A stretch of DNA of 64,000 bases from NCBI RefSeq assembly GCF_900102855.1, contig NZ_FMWD01000008.1, forward strand, positions 62,001 through 126,000. Reading direction: 5' to 3'. The position numbers and the translations under genes are program-made. Positions 29,206 through 37,761 of the stretch are shown in pieces. Origin of the DNA: Thiohalomonas denitrificans (lineage in GTDB: Bacteria > Pseudomonadota > Gammaproteobacteria > Thiohalomonadales > Thiohalomonadaceae). The notes beneath the pieces were generated by a model. It worked only from the letters and a program-made list of their open reading frames with translations. It made no database searches and was not told the DNA's origin. Position 1 is the first letter of the stretch. The number at the start of each line of letters is the position of its first letter.

Positions 29206-30591
29206 CTATTCGCCGTAGACGACCCCCGGAAGCCAGGTCGCCAGTTCGGGCCACCAGGCAAGGGCGGCGAGGGCGGCGGCCTGGATGACGATAAACGGGG
29301 CGACGCCGCGGTAGATCTGCACCGTGGTGACCTCCGCGGGTGCCACGCCCCGCAGATAGAAGAGGGCGAAGCCGAATGGCGGAGTGAGGAAGGAGGTCTG
29401 CAGGTTGATGGCGATCATCACCCCCAGCCAGACCGGATCCAGGCCCATGGCCAGCAGGATCGGCGCCACCACCGGTACGACCACGAAAGTGATCTCGATG
29501 AAATCGAGGATGAAACCGAGCAGGAACATCACGAGCATGACCACGAACATGGCGGCAAAAACGCCCCCGGGCAGATCGGTGAGTACACCTTCCACCAGTT
29601 CATCACCCCCGTAGCCTCGAAAGACCAGGGAAAACAGGGAGGCACCGATGAAGATCAGAAACACCATGCTGGTGACCTGAGTGGTTGCCCGAACCACCTC
29701 GGTCATTTTTCCAAGCGTCAACTGCCCCTGCGTCGCGGCCAGCAGGATCGCCCCTACTGCGCCGACCGAGGCCGCTTCCGTCGGCGTGGCGGCGCCGGCC
29801 ATGATGGAACCGAGTACCGCCAGGATGAGAGCCAGTGGCGGCAGCAGCACCTTGCCGGCGCGAAGCGCCAGGGCGAGGCCCCTCTCGGTGCGTTCCGCCG
29901 CGGGGATCGCCGGGGCCGCCGATGGTCGGAAAAAAGCGACACCGGAGAGATAGAGGATATAGAACCCGACCAGTAGCAGTCCCGGAAGCAGGGCACCGGC
30001 GAACAGATCACCGACCGAAACCGTGTCGGGCGACCAGATGCCCATCTCCAGCTGCGCCTGCTGGTAGGCCGATGAGAGCACATCACCGAGCAGAACCAGG
30101 ATAATGGAAGGGGGAATTATCTGCCCTAGGGTCCCCGAGGCGCAGATGGTGCCGGTGGCCAGTTCCGGGCTGTAGCCGCGCTTGAGCATGGTGGGCAGCG
30201 ACAGCAGTCCCATGGTGACCACGGTGGCGCCCACGATGCCGGTGCTGGCGGCCAGTAGCATGCCCACGATGGTGACCGAGATCCCCAGGCCGCCCCGCAG
30301 CGGTCCAAACAGGGCGGCCATGGTATCCAGCAGGTTCTCCGCCACCCTCGAGCGCTCCAGCATTACCCCCATGAACACGAACAGCGGGACCGCGATCAGT
30401 GTCTGGTTGGTCATGATGCCGTAGAGGCGGTTGGGCAGCGCGTCCAGGAAGGAGGGGTCGAAGACTCCCGATAGCTCGCCGATGAAGGCAAAGGCGAGTG
30501 CGGTCCCCGCCAGGGCAAAGGCGACCGGATACCCGGCCAGCAGCACCAGGCAGACCGCAAAGAACATCCACAGGGGAGCGAGTTCGGCCAT
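29206..30591 (-). CDS. TRAP transporter large permease, DctM family
   Basis: Inner-membrane subunit that moves the substrate with Na+, 461 aa, about 12 hydrophobic segments. Family features are GYPVAFALAGTALAFAFIG, the TGIVGATVVTMGLLSLPTML segment and GQIIPPSIILVLLGDVL. ATG 30591 shares one base with the dctQ stop (TGATG), which fixes the start; longer frames upstream are out-of-phase dctQ sequence. It is coupled to dctQ. Confidence 0.94.
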   Translation of the reverse strand: MAELAPLWMFFAVCLVLLAGYPVAFALAGTALAFAFIGELSGVFDPSFLDALPNRLYGIMTNQTLIAVPLFVFMGVMLERSRVAENLLDTMAALFGPLRGGLGISVTIVGMLLAASTGIVGATVVTMGLLSLPTMLKRGYSPELATGTICASGTLGQIIPPSIILVLLGDVLSSAYQQAQLEMGIWSPDTVSVGDLFAGALLPGLLLVGFYILYLSGVAFFRPSAAPAIPAAERTERGLALALRAGKVLLPPLALILAVLGSIMAGAATPTEAASVGAVGAILLAATQGQLTLGKMTEVVRATTQVTSMVFLIFIGASLFSLVFRGYGGDELVEGVLTDLPGGVFAAMFVVMLVMFLLGFILDFIEITFVVVPVVAPILLAMGLDPVWLGVMIAINLQTSFLTPPFGFALFYLRGVAPAEVTTVQIYRGVAPFIVIQAAALAALAWWPELATWLPGVVYGE

Positions 30592-31136
30592 CAGAGTTCT
30601 TGTGTCGGATCGTGTTCGGGGGTCGCCTCGGGGTGGCCGGTAACGACCAGCAGACTGCGCAGCGCCAGCGCGACCCCCTGAAGCATCATCAGGATGGCCA
30701 TGGCGGGAATGGCGCTCTTGAGCAGGTAGACCCACGGCAGTCCGCCCGTCTCGCCGGAGCCCTCCCTCAGGGCCCAGGAACTGACGACGTAGTCCCAACT
30801 AACCCAGACGATAAATCCGGACACCGGCAGCAGCAGAAGCAGCGTGCCGAGCAGGTCCACCCACGCCCGCCCGCGGTCGGAGAGGCGCCGGTAGACGATA
30901 TCCACCCGTACATGCCCATCATGCTTGAGGGTGTAGGCCGCCCCCAGCATGAAAACCGCCGCATGCATGTAGGTGATCGACTCCTGCATGGCGATCCAGC
31001 CGATGTTGAAGGCGTAGCGCAGGACCACCACCGTGAAGGTCACCATGACCATCCCCAGCGTCAGCCAGGCGACGGCCCGTCCGGTGGCTTCGTTGACGGC
31101 GTCCAGATAGCCGATAAGGCGCTGAATTGTTTTCAT
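30591..31136 (-). CDS. TRAP transporter small permease, DctQ family
   Basis: Four-helix membrane subunit that scaffolds DctM, 181 aa. Hydrophobic segments lie at about residues 20-42, 50-70, 93-115 and 140-165. WIAMQESITYMHAAVFMLGAA and DGHVRVDIVYRRLS are typical. It forms a two-gene unit with dctM; the binding protein at 27302-28381 is probably its partner. Confidence 0.9.
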   Translation of the reverse strand: MKTIQRLIGYLDAVNEATGRAVAWLTLGMVMVTFTVVVLRYAFNIGWIAMQESITYMHAAVFMLGAAYTLKHDGHVRVDIVYRRLSDRGRAWVDLLGTLLLLLPVSGFIVWVSWDYVVSSWALREGSGETGGLPWVYLLKSAIPAMAILMMLQGVALALRSLLVVTGHPEATPEHDPTQEL

Positions 31137-31199
31137 AGGGTCAAAGCCGGGGCAGGTGCGCGTCTATTCTAGGCACCCCCCCACCCGCCGACAACTGCA

Positions 31200-31377
31200 T
31201 AAACCACGGCGGACACGCGGATCACGGGGAAGGGCGAAAACCACAGAGGGCACAGAGAAAACCCGAAATTGAGGGATTGGCAGTCAAGCGTGACCGGGAG
31301 ACAACACGAGTATTTCCTCTGTGCCCTCCGTGTCCTCTGTGGTTAACCCCCGTATCCTCCGTGCTCCCCGTGGTTAA
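31200..31377. repeat. Nested-palindrome repeat family (locus G)
   Basis: Outer arms AAACCACGGCGGACACGCGG ... CTCCGTGCTCCCCGTGGTT; inner arms ACCACAGAGGGCACAGAG ... CCTCCGTGTCCTCTGTGGTT. The central 60 bases look unrelated. It lies between dctQ and the DUF2782 gene. Confidence 0.88.
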
Positions 31378-31381
31378 AATC

Positions 31382-31711
31382 TCACCACTCGAACAGCCGC
31401 CACTGCACGATGGGCGGGTTTTCCAGGTCGTTGCGGAAGGTCTCCAGCCGGCCGTCGCCATCGGTGTCGATGAGGTAGTAGGGCGCTCCGGCGGTCGGCG
31501 TGATCTTCACCATATAGACCTGTCCGCCGACGCTGTACTGCTCGATGACATCCTCGCCCCGGCGCTGAATGCGGACCTCCGGCTCCAGACCCTCCGGCAT
31601 CGGGAGATTCTCGGGAATGGGCGGCGGGGGCTCGGTTTCTCCGCCCGGCGGCTCCTGGGCCGCCGCGGGAGTCAGCAGGGCAAGGGCGAGAATAACGGCA
31701 GGTGTGCGCAT
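31382..31711 (-). CDS. DUF2782 small secreted protein
   Basis: Uncharacterised 109-aa exported protein with signal peptide MRTPAVILALALLTPAAA|QEPP. It then has a Pro-rich linker and the compact domain VRIQRRGEDVIEQYSVGGQVYMVKI with YYLIDTDGDGRLE near the end. The family is commonly found next to polA in gammaproteobacteria, as here. It is co-oriented with the LOG-family gene 14 bases upstream. Confidence 0.88.
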   Translation of the reverse strand: MRTPAVILALALLTPAAAQEPPGGETEPPPPIPENLPMPEGLEPEVRIQRRGEDVIEQYSVGGQVYMVKITPTAGAPYYLIDTDGDGRLETFRNDLENPPIVQWRLFEW

Positions 31712-31725
31712 GGTCGAATCCTTGT

Positions 31726-32448
31726 TTAGAGATCCAGCAGGATCTCCTGCTCTTCGGCTGAGGGCTCAAAGCCCCGGGTTTCGTAATGACTGAAGATGGC
31801 CTCCACTACTTCCCGAGGCTCGTCGATGACCTGGAACAGGTCCATGTCCTCGGCAGCGATGGTCTTCTCCGCCACCAGTATCTCTTGCAGCCAATCCACC
31901 AGGCCATTCCAGAACGGGCTGTGTACCAGAATGATGGGGATGCGGCGGGTTTTTCCGGTCTGAACGAGTGTCAGAATCTCTGCCAGTTCGTCCAGAGTAC
32001 CGAATCCACCCGGGAGCACAACATAGGCGGAAGCGTATTTTACGAACATCACCTTGCGGGCAAAAAAGTGCCGAAAGGTTAGCGAGATGTCCTGATAGCT
32101 GTTTCCACTCTGCTCGTGTGGCAGCTGGATGTTCAGGCCTATCGAGGGTGATTTGCCCGCATGAGCCCCTTTGTTGGCCGCCTCCATAATGCCCGGTCCG
32201 CCCCCGCTGACTACGGAAAACCCGGCGTCGGAGAGGGCCCGCGCGATCTCCTCGGTGAGCTTGTAATAGGGGTGATCCGGTGAGGTGCGTGCCGAGCCGA
32301 AGATGCTCACCGACGGCCGGATACGGGCGAGTTTTTCAAAGCCCTCGACGAACTCGGCCATGATCTGAAAGATCTTCCAGGATTCGCGGGTAAGCATTGC
32401 ATCGTCAATCGGTGTCATACCCGGATGAGATTTGTTGTTTTCGTCCAT
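31726..32448 (-). CDS. LOG-family nucleotide phosphoribohydrolase (TIGR00730)
   Basis: Predicted cytoplasmic hydrolase of the lysine-decarboxylase-like/LOG family, 240 aa, which cleaves nucleoside monophosphates (cytokinin ribotides or purine/pyrimidine NMPs). The signatures GGGPGIMEAANKGA (about residues 82-95) and PGGFGTLDELAE (about 146-157) are intact, including the catalytic Arg/Glu context. Bacterial substrates vary (LOG or PpnN-like), so the exact reaction is not assigned. Confidence 0.88.
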   Translation of the reverse strand: MDENNKSHPGMTPIDDAMLTRESWKIFQIMAEFVEGFEKLARIRPSVSIFGSARTSPDHPYYKLTEEIARALSDAGFSVVSGGGPGIMEAANKGAHAGKSPSIGLNIQLPHEQSGNSYQDISLTFRHFFARKVMFVKYASAYVVLPGGFGTLDELAEILTLVQTGKTRRIPIILVHSPFWNGLVDWLQEILVAEKTIAAEDMDLFQVIDEPREVVEAIFSHYETRGFEPSAEEQEILLDL

Positions 32449-32481
32449 ACGCGGCGAATTCCTCTGTTAACACCAAAAGCG

Positions 32482-32620
32482 AACCACAGGGGCATGGGGA
32501 ACATGGGGTTTTTCAGGGTGGACCACAGAGAACACGGAGGGGATTTTCGCATATTCCACCCGGTGTTCTCTGTGGTTATTTTCCGTTGGTTCCCTGTGCC
32601 CCTGTAATCTCCGTGGTTTA
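32482..32620. repeat. Nested-palindrome repeat family (locus H)
   Basis: Outer arms GAACCACAGGGGCATGGGG ... CCCTGTAATCTCCGTGGTTT; inner arms GACCACAGAGAACACGGAGG ... CCGGTGTTCTCTGTGGTT. It fills most of the divergent LOG-polA region. Confidence 0.85.
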
Positions 32621-32637
32621 ATGGCAAAGCTTGTCGC

Positions 32638-32662
32638 TAGTGTACCGCGCCGCAGTACACTA
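32638..32662. promoter_or_regulatory. Inverted repeat just upstream of polA
   Basis: TAGTGTAC (32638-32645) and GTACACTA (32655-32662) are perfect inverse complements separated by 9 bases, ending 31 bases before the polA ATG. It could be an operator or a leader hairpin. No regulator is assigned. Confidence 0.4.
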
Positions 32663-32693
32663 CGGCCCGATAGTGCAGATTTGAGAAGACCCG

Positions 32694-35387
32694 ATGACAG
32701 AACGCAGTAACAAGCCACTGGTGCTCGTGGACGGTTCGTCCTACCTGTACCGCGCCTTTCATGCCCTGCCGGCGCTGACCAACTCCCGCGGGGAGCCCAC
32801 TGGCGCCGTCTATGGCGTGGCCAATATGCTTCGCCGACTGCTCAAGGATTACGACCCGGAGTACATGGCCGTCGTCTTTGATGCCAAGGGCAAGACCTTC
32901 CGGGATGAACTCTATGATCAGTATAAAGCCCATCGTCCGCCGATGCCGGATGAACTCCGCGGTCAGGTGCAGGTACTGCATGAACTCGTGCGAGCCATGG
33001 GCCTGCCGCTGCTGATCATCGACGGCGTCGAGGCGGACGATGTTATCGGCACCCTGGCGCGTCAGGCCGAGGCGGTGGATATGGAGGTGGTGGTCTCCAC
33101 CGGTGACAAGGATATGGCCCAGTTGGTCAGTAAACGGGTCACTCTCGTCAATACCATGACCGGTACGGTAACCGACGCCGACCATGTGGAGGAGAAATTC
33201 GGCGTTCCGGTGGAGAACATCGTTGATTGGCTCGCCCTGGTGGGCGATGTGGTCGACAACGTCCCCGGGGTACCCAAGTGCGGTCCCAAGACCGCCGTCA
33301 AATGGTTGCAGCAGTACGGTTCGCTGGACGGGGTGATGGAGCATGCCGGGGCGATCAAGGGGAAGGTGGGCGAAAACCTGCGCGCCAGCTTCGACCAGCT
33401 GCCGCTGTCACGGGAGCTGGTGACCATCCGCTGTGATGTGCCCCTCGATCAGGGGCCTTTTGATTTGCGCCGCGGCGAACCGGACCGGGAGGCTCTGCGC
33501 GAAATCTATACCCGGCTTGAATTTCGCGCCTGGCTGTCGGAACTGCTGGATGGCACGGAGCCCGAGGAGCAGGTGCCTGAAGGCACCGAATACGAGCTGG
33601 TCCTCGACGAGGCCGGGCTGGACGCCTGGATAAAGCGCCTGGAGGGCGCGGATCTGTTTGCCTTCGATACGGAAACCACCAATCTCGACTACATGCTGGC
33701 GGAGGTGGTCGGCGTCTCCCTGGCGGTGGAGCCCGGGCATGCGGCCTACATCCCTGTCGGTCACGATTACCCCGGCGCACCGGACCAGCTCGACAAGGAG
33801 ACCGTCTTCCAGCGTCTGGCGCCGCTGTTGCTCGACCCGAACAGGGTCAAGCTGGCCCAGAACCTCAAGTACGACATGAGCGTACTGGCCGCGGCCGGTA
33901 TTCACCTGGAGGGCCCGGTGCACGACACCATGCTGGAGTCCTACGTGCTCAACAGTACCGCGGCGCGTCACGATATGGATTCCCTGTCGTTGAAGTACCT
34001 GGGTCGCAAGACCGTCACCTACGAAGAGGTGGCCGGCAAGGGGGCGAAACAGCTGGGCTTCAACGAGGTGGATCTGGAACAGGCGGCGCCCTATGCGGCG
34101 GAGGACGCGGACGTTACCCTCCAGCTGCACCGCAAACTCTGGCCGCAGCTGGAGGCGATTCCCTCACTGGCGAAGCTCTACACCGGGATCGAACTGCCCC
34201 TGGTGGCGGTGCTATCCCGTCTGGAGCGTAACGGCGTGCTGGTGGATGTGGGCAAGCTGCGCCGGCAGAGCACGGAATTGGCGAAGCGCATGGGTGAAAT
34301 CGAGCTCCTGGCCCACCAGGAGGCGGGCGGCCCCTTCAATCTCGGCTCACCCAAACAGCTGCAGGTCATCCTTTTCGAGCAAAAGGGGCTGCCGGTGGTG
34401 AAAAAGACCCCCAAGGGGCAGCCCTCCACCGCCGAGGAGGTGCTTCAGGAGCTGGCCCTGGACTACGAACTGCCGCGGCTGATCCTCGAATACCGCAGCC
34501 TCTCCAAGCTCAAGTCCACCTATACGGACAAACTGCCGGGCCAGGTCAGTCACGACGGGCGGGTGCATACCTCCTATCATCAGGCGGTGGCCGCCACCGG
34601 GCGGCTCTCCTCGTCGGACCCGAACCTCCAGAATATTCCCATCCGCACCCCGGAGGGGCGCCGGATCCGCCAGGCCTTCGTCGCCTCCGACGGTTACAAG
34701 CTGCTGGCCGCGGACTACTCCCAGATCGAGCTGCGGATCATGGCCCATTTGTCACAGGATGAGGGCCTGCTGGGCGCCTTCGCCGAGGGCCAGGACATTC
34801 ATACCGCTACCGCCGCTGAAGTCTTCGGCATGCCCCTGGAGGAGGTCACGGTTGCCCAGCGGCGCTCCGCCAAGGCGATCAATTTCGGGCTCATCTACGG
34901 TATGTCCGCCTTCGGCCTGGCGCGCCAGCTGGGTATCGACCGGGCCGCTGCCCAGACCTACGTCGACCTCTACTTCCGGCGCTATCCCGGGGTGAAGGCC
35001 TACATGGACGCCTCCCGCAGAAAGGCCAAAGATGACGGCTTTGTGGAGACCGTATTCGGTCGCCGGCTCTATATCCCGGATATTAAGGCCAGCAACGCCC
35101 AACGCCGGCAGTATGCCGAGCGTACCGCCATCAACGCCCCCATGCAGGGCACCGCGGCCGATATCATCAAGCGGGCCATGATTGCCGTGGACGGCTGGTT
35201 GCTGAAAGGCAGCGTGGATGCCCGCATGATCATGCAGGTTCACGACGAGCTGGTGTTCGAGGTGGCGGAGGAGGACCTGGATATCGTCCGCACGACCGTA
35301 ATCCGGTGCATGTCCGGGGCCGCCGACCTCTCGGTACCGCTGGAGGTCGAGGCCGGCGTAGGCGATAACTGGGACGAGGCGCACTGA
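32694..35387 (+). CDS. polA: DNA polymerase I
   Basis: Repair and Okazaki-fragment polymerase, 897 aa. The N-terminal 5'-3' exonuclease starts LVLVDGSSYLYRAFHALP and has VFDAKGKTFRDELY. The 3'-5' proofreading domain keeps its metal ligands (FAFDTETTNLDYM, about residue 323). The polymerase motifs are DYSQIELRIMAHLS (A), RRSAKAINFGLIYGMS (B) and QVHDELVFEV (C). All three activities are predicted intact. Confidence 0.98.
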   Translation: MTERSNKPLVLVDGSSYLYRAFHALPALTNSRGEPTGAVYGVANMLRRLLKDYDPEYMAVVFDAKGKTFRDELYDQYKAHRPPMPDELRGQVQVLHELVRAMGLPLLIIDGVEADDVIGTLARQAEAVDMEVVVSTGDKDMAQLVSKRVTLVNTMTGTVTDADHVEEKFGVPVENIVDWLALVGDVVDNVPGVPKCGPKTAVKWLQQYGSLDGVMEHAGAIKGKVGENLRASFDQLPLSRELVTIRCDVPLDQGPFDLRRGEPDREALREIYTRLEFRAWLSELLDGTEPEEQVPEGTEYELVLDEAGLDAWIKRLEGADLFAFDTETTNLDYMLAEVVGVSLAVEPGHAAYIPVGHDYPGAPDQLDKETVFQRLAPLLLDPNRVKLAQNLKYDMSVLAAAGIHLEGPVHDTMLESYVLNSTAARHDMDSLSLKYLGRKTVTYEEVAGKGAKQLGFNEVDLEQAAPYAAEDADVTLQLHRKLWPQLEAIPSLAKLYTGIELPLVAVLSRLERNGVLVDVGKLRRQSTELAKRMGEIELLAHQEAGGPFNLGSPKQLQVILFEQKGLPVVKKTPKGQPSTAEEVLQELALDYELPRLILEYRSLSKLKSTYTDKLPGQVSHDGRVHTSYHQAVAATGRLSSSDPNLQNIPIRTPEGRRIRQAFVASDGYKLLAADYSQIELRIMAHLSQDEGLLGAFAEGQDIHTATAAEVFGMPLEEVTVAQRRSAKAINFGLIYGMSAFGLARQLGIDRAAAQTYVDLYFRRYPGVKAYMDASRRKAKDDGFVETVFGRRLYIPDIKASNAQRRQYAERTAINAPMQGTAADIIKRAMIAVDGWLLKGSVDARMIMQVHDELVFEVAEEDLDIVRTTVIRCMSGAADLSVPLEVEAGVGDNWDEAH

Positions 35388-35446
35388 GTGGCGAGTGGCC
35401 AGTGACTAGTTACGAGTGGCTAGTTGCGAGGGACGAGTGGTGAGCG
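35385..35446. repeat. Heptamer-family repeat locus after polA
   Basis: Degenerate units GAGTGGC, GACTAGT and GAGTGGCTAGTTGC run directly from the polA stop codon (35385-35387) to about 35446. No inverse block follows; the RNA-like region begins instead. Confidence 0.7.
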
Positions 35447-35496
35447 GGTAACGGTGGATGCGGGATGAGAAATCGTGAATTTTTGTGAATCGAGGA

Positions 35497-35668
35497 AACT
35501 TCTTTCGGAACTTCTTTCGGGAGGGTGTGTCTATCAGGGTAAGCGCAGCAATGCGCTCTTTCCCGCCCCTCTCTCCCTGGCGGGAAACAGACACCCGGCT
35601 CTCCCCAGCCGGGAACATCTAGGCCCCGGGCGCATTTCTCCCCCTTTTGCGCGTCCGGGGTTTTTTTT
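35497..35668 (+). ncRNA. Candidate structured small RNA in the polA-engB interval (Spot 42/ErsA position)
   Basis: A 12-base direct repeat (AACTTCTTTCGG at 35497-35508 and 35509-35520) precedes a folded region. GTGTCT/AGACAC (35527-35532/35589-35594) can close two hairpins: AGCGCA-GCAA-TGCGCT with a GNRA loop (35542-35557) and TTTCCCGCC/GGCGGGAAA (35559-35567/35579-35587). CCGGCT/AGCCGG (35595-35600/35607-35612) is next. An intrinsic terminator with T8 ends at 35668. Three loops are C/U-rich (CCTCTCTCCCT, CTCCCC, TTTCTCCCCCTTT), as in sRNAs that pair with ribosome-binding sites. No clear promoter was seen; the 5' end is a guess. Confidence 0.6.
35624..35668 (+). terminator. Strong rho-independent terminator
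   Basis: CCCCGG (35624-35629) plus GCGCA (35630-35634) pair with TGCGC (35648-35652) and CCGGGG (35655-35660), with a GT bulge. T8 follows (35661-35668). It is too far from polA to be only its terminator and is better explained as the end of a separate transcript. Confidence 0.85.
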
Positions 35669-35684
35669 GTGTCAGTGAATGCGA

Positions 35685-35866
35685 TTAACCACGGAGGGCA
35701 CAGAGTGGTTATTCTGTGGTGACAACAGCGGTGGGCCACGGGGTGCACGGGGTACACGGGGTTAATTACTTACTTATTAGAGAAAGTACTGGGGACAGAC
35801 CGGTCTGCTCGGTGCTCTCACAGGTTTTCCCTGAAATCCCCGTACACCCCGTGTTCCCCGTGGTTA
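35685..35866. repeat. Nested-palindrome repeat family (locus I)
   Basis: Left arms TTAACCACGGAGGGCACAG and CACGGGGTGCACGGGGTACA; right arms CCGTACACCCCGTGTTC and CCCGTGGTTA. The TAA stop of engB (35864-35866, minus strand) is the TAACCACGGGG end of this repeat. Confidence 0.85.
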
Positions 35867-36514
35867 CTCGCCTTGACGTTCAGTGGCTTCAAGCGGTTGT
35901 TCCGGTTCCAGCTTCATCCAGCGGTCCAGTACTTCGCGAACCTCGTCGACGCCCTGGCGTTTCAGGGCGGAAAACAGCTGGACGGTAGCACCGGGGTACT
36001 CCGCGTCCAGCGTACGCCGTACCTGCTGCAGGGTACTGGCGGCGGGCCCGCGTTTCAGCTTGTCGGCTTTGGTCAGCAGAACATGGGTCGGCATGCCGGA
36101 AGCAGCGCACCAGGCCAGCATCTGGCGATCGAACTCCTTCAGCGGATGACGGACATCCACCAGCAGGATCAGCCCGGTCAGACACTGCCGCTCCCGAAGA
36201 TAGCGCTCCAGAAACTGCTGCCAATGCCGCTTGACCGCCTCTGGGACCTTCGCGTATCCGTACCCGGGCAGGTCCACCAGCCTGCGCTCTGCATCGATTT
36301 CGAACAGGTTGATCAGTTGCGTCCGGCCCGGTGTCTTGCTGATCCGTGCCAGCCCCTTCTGATCGGTGATGACGTTCAGGGCGCTCGATTTGCCGGCATT
36401 GGAGCGGCCGGCAAAGGCCACCTCGAAACCCTCGTCGGGGGGAAGGTGTTGGGGGGCGTTGGCACTGGTCAGGAACTGTGCTCGCCGGTAGGGGTTTTCG
36501 CGTTGCCGCTGCAT
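35864..36514 (-). CDS. engB: Ribosome biogenesis GTPase EngB/YihA
   Basis: Essential GTPase for 50S assembly, 216 aa. G1 is [10 protein letters not shown]2 region [11 protein letters not shown]3 [11 protein letters not shown]4 LTKADK and G5 SALKRQG. ATG 36514 gives [18 protein letters not shown], matching family length. In-frame ATGs at 36565 and 36718 would add atypical residues. Synteny polA-engB is conserved in gammaproteobacteria. The stop codon is provided by the flanking repeat. Confidence 0.96.
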   Translation of the reverse strand: MQRQRENPYRRAQFLTSANAPQHLPPDEGFEVAFAGRSNAGKSSALNVITDQKGLARISKTPGRTQLINLFEIDAERRLVDLPGYGYAKVPEAVKRHWQQFLERYLRERQCLTGLILLVDVRHPLKEFDRQMLAWCAASGMPTHVLLTKADKLKRGPAASTLQQVRRTLDAEYPGATVQLFSALKRQGVDEVREVLDRWMKLEPEQPLEATERQGE

Positions 36515-36671
36515 CAAAATCGCGCCTTTTCGGTTGACCGGATAAAACCTGCTTGGTATATACATCTTTTGGCACTCGAAGGAACCGTGCCCGGGGAGTT
36601 GCAGTGGATTCCCTGTCGCTTGGATTATCCGGTTCGGTTTTGCTTCCGCGCGCTTCCGCGCCGGGGGCGCT

Positions 36672-36707
36672 GATGGTAACATGCCCGCATTCCGGGCGGT
36701 TACCATC
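36672..36707. promoter_or_regulatory. Perfect inverted repeat in the engB/cytochrome c5 divergent region
   Basis: GATGGTAAC (36672-36680) and GTTACCATC (36699-36707) are exact inverse complements, with an inner GCCCG/CGGGC pair, so the whole unit can extrude or fold as a hairpin. It lies 74 bases before the cytochrome c5 start and 158 from engB. It could be an operator or a bidirectional transcription block. Confidence 0.45.
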
Positions 36708-36780
36708 CCCTGAACCACTTTTGACGGCCCCTCCAGCTATGCGACGGAGTCGGGCTTATTGCATAATTTAGGAGCATCCG

Positions 36781-37089
36781 ATGAAGAAGAGTCTGGTAGC
36801 GGCACTTGGTGTGTTTGCAATGTTTTCCGGCACCGCCATGGCCGCCGATGGTCAGGCCGTTTACAACAAGGCCTGCCTGGCTTGTCACGCCTCCGGCGCC
36901 GCCGGCGCTCCGAAGATGGGCGACAGTGCCGCGTGGGAGCCGCGTATTGCCAAGGGTATGGACGCGCTTTATGAAAGTGCGAACACGGGCGTTCCGGGCA
37001 CTGCCATGATGCCGAAGGGCAACTGCCCCGATTGCTCCGAAGAAGATCTCCAAGCCGCCGTGGACTTCATGGTGGGAAACAGCAAGTAA
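36781..37089 (+). CDS. Cytochrome c5-type monoheme protein
   Basis: Periplasmic monoheme electron carrier, 102 aa. Signal peptide MKKSLVAALGVFAMFSGTAMA|ADG, heme site CLACH (about 33-37), candidate axial Met in PGTAMMPKG, and an extra Cys pair (CPDC, near residues 83-86) typical of c5. It is followed 18 bases later by cytochrome c4; the c5-c4 pair commonly feeds terminal oxidases in gammaproteobacteria. Confidence 0.93.
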   Translation: MKKSLVAALGVFAMFSGTAMAADGQAVYNKACLACHASGAAGAPKMGDSAAWEPRIAKGMDALYESANTGVPGTAMMPKGNCPDCSEEDLQAAVDFMVGNSK

Positions 37090-37107
37090 TAACGGTTGGG
37101 CAGTTTC

Positions 37108-37710
37108 ATGAAAAAGGTAGCAATTGTAGCCGCAATGGTTCTGGGCGTCGCCGGCGGTGCCCAGGCACAGGGCAGCGCCTCTGCCGGCGCAACGAAATCG
37201 GCAAGCTGTACCGCGTGCCATCAGCAGGACGGCAACAGCCTCAATCCGATTTGGCCCAAGCTGGCCGGTCAGCACGCGAGCTATATCGCCAAGCAGCTGT
37301 CCGATTTTAAGTCGGGTGCCCGCACGGACCCGACCATGAACGGCATGGCCGCGCCCCTTTCGGAGCAGGATGTGCTGGACCTGGCGGCCTACTTCTCGGA
37401 GCAGACGGTCGCCATCGGCAGCGCGGATCCGGAAAAGGCCGCTGCCGGCAAGCGGCTGTTTCAGGGTGGTGATCCTGCCCGTGGCATTTCTGCCTGCATG
37501 TCCTGCCACGGTCCTTCCGGGGCGGGTAATCCCGGCGCGAAGTTCCCGGCGCTTTCCGGGCAGCATCCGGACTATACCATCAAGGCCCTCAAGGACTTCC
37601 GTTCCGGCACCCGGAGCAATGATCTGAACGGCATGATGGTGGATGTGGCAGCCAAAATGACGGATGCCGATATCGAGGCCGTCGCCGCATACATCAACGG
37701 TCTGTACTGA
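37108..37710 (+). CDS. Diheme cytochrome c4
   Basis: Two-domain diheme periplasmic cytochrome, 200 aa. Signal peptide ends GGAQA|QGS. Heme sites are CTACH (domain 1, about residue 35) and CMSCH (domain 2, about 131). Each domain has a distal Met in the NGMA or NGMM stretch. ATG 37108 is preferred over an in-frame TTG 12 bases upstream. It was probably created by duplication of a c553-like unit; compare the single-domain protein at 5353-5676. Confidence 0.95.
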   Translation: MKKVAIVAAMVLGVAGGAQAQGSASAGATKSASCTACHQQDGNSLNPIWPKLAGQHASYIAKQLSDFKSGARTDPTMNGMAAPLSEQDVLDLAAYFSEQTVAIGSADPEKAAAGKRLFQGGDPARGISACMSCHGPSGAGNPGAKFPALSGQHPDYTIKALKDFRSGTRSNDLNGMMVDVAAKMTDADIEAVAAYINGLY

Positions 37711-37724
37711 TTTTCGGGAGTGAC

Positions 37725-37761
37725 TGCGGCGACAGAGGGCCCTCCGCCCTTTGTCGCCGCA
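37725..37761 (+). terminator. Hairpin after cytochrome c4
   Basis: TGCGGCGACA (37725-37734) and TGTCGCCGCA (37752-37761) form a 10-bp stem with an inner GGGC/GCCC pairing. No T-tract follows, so it may stabilise the 3' end or act with Rho rather than terminate by itself. Confidence 0.55.
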
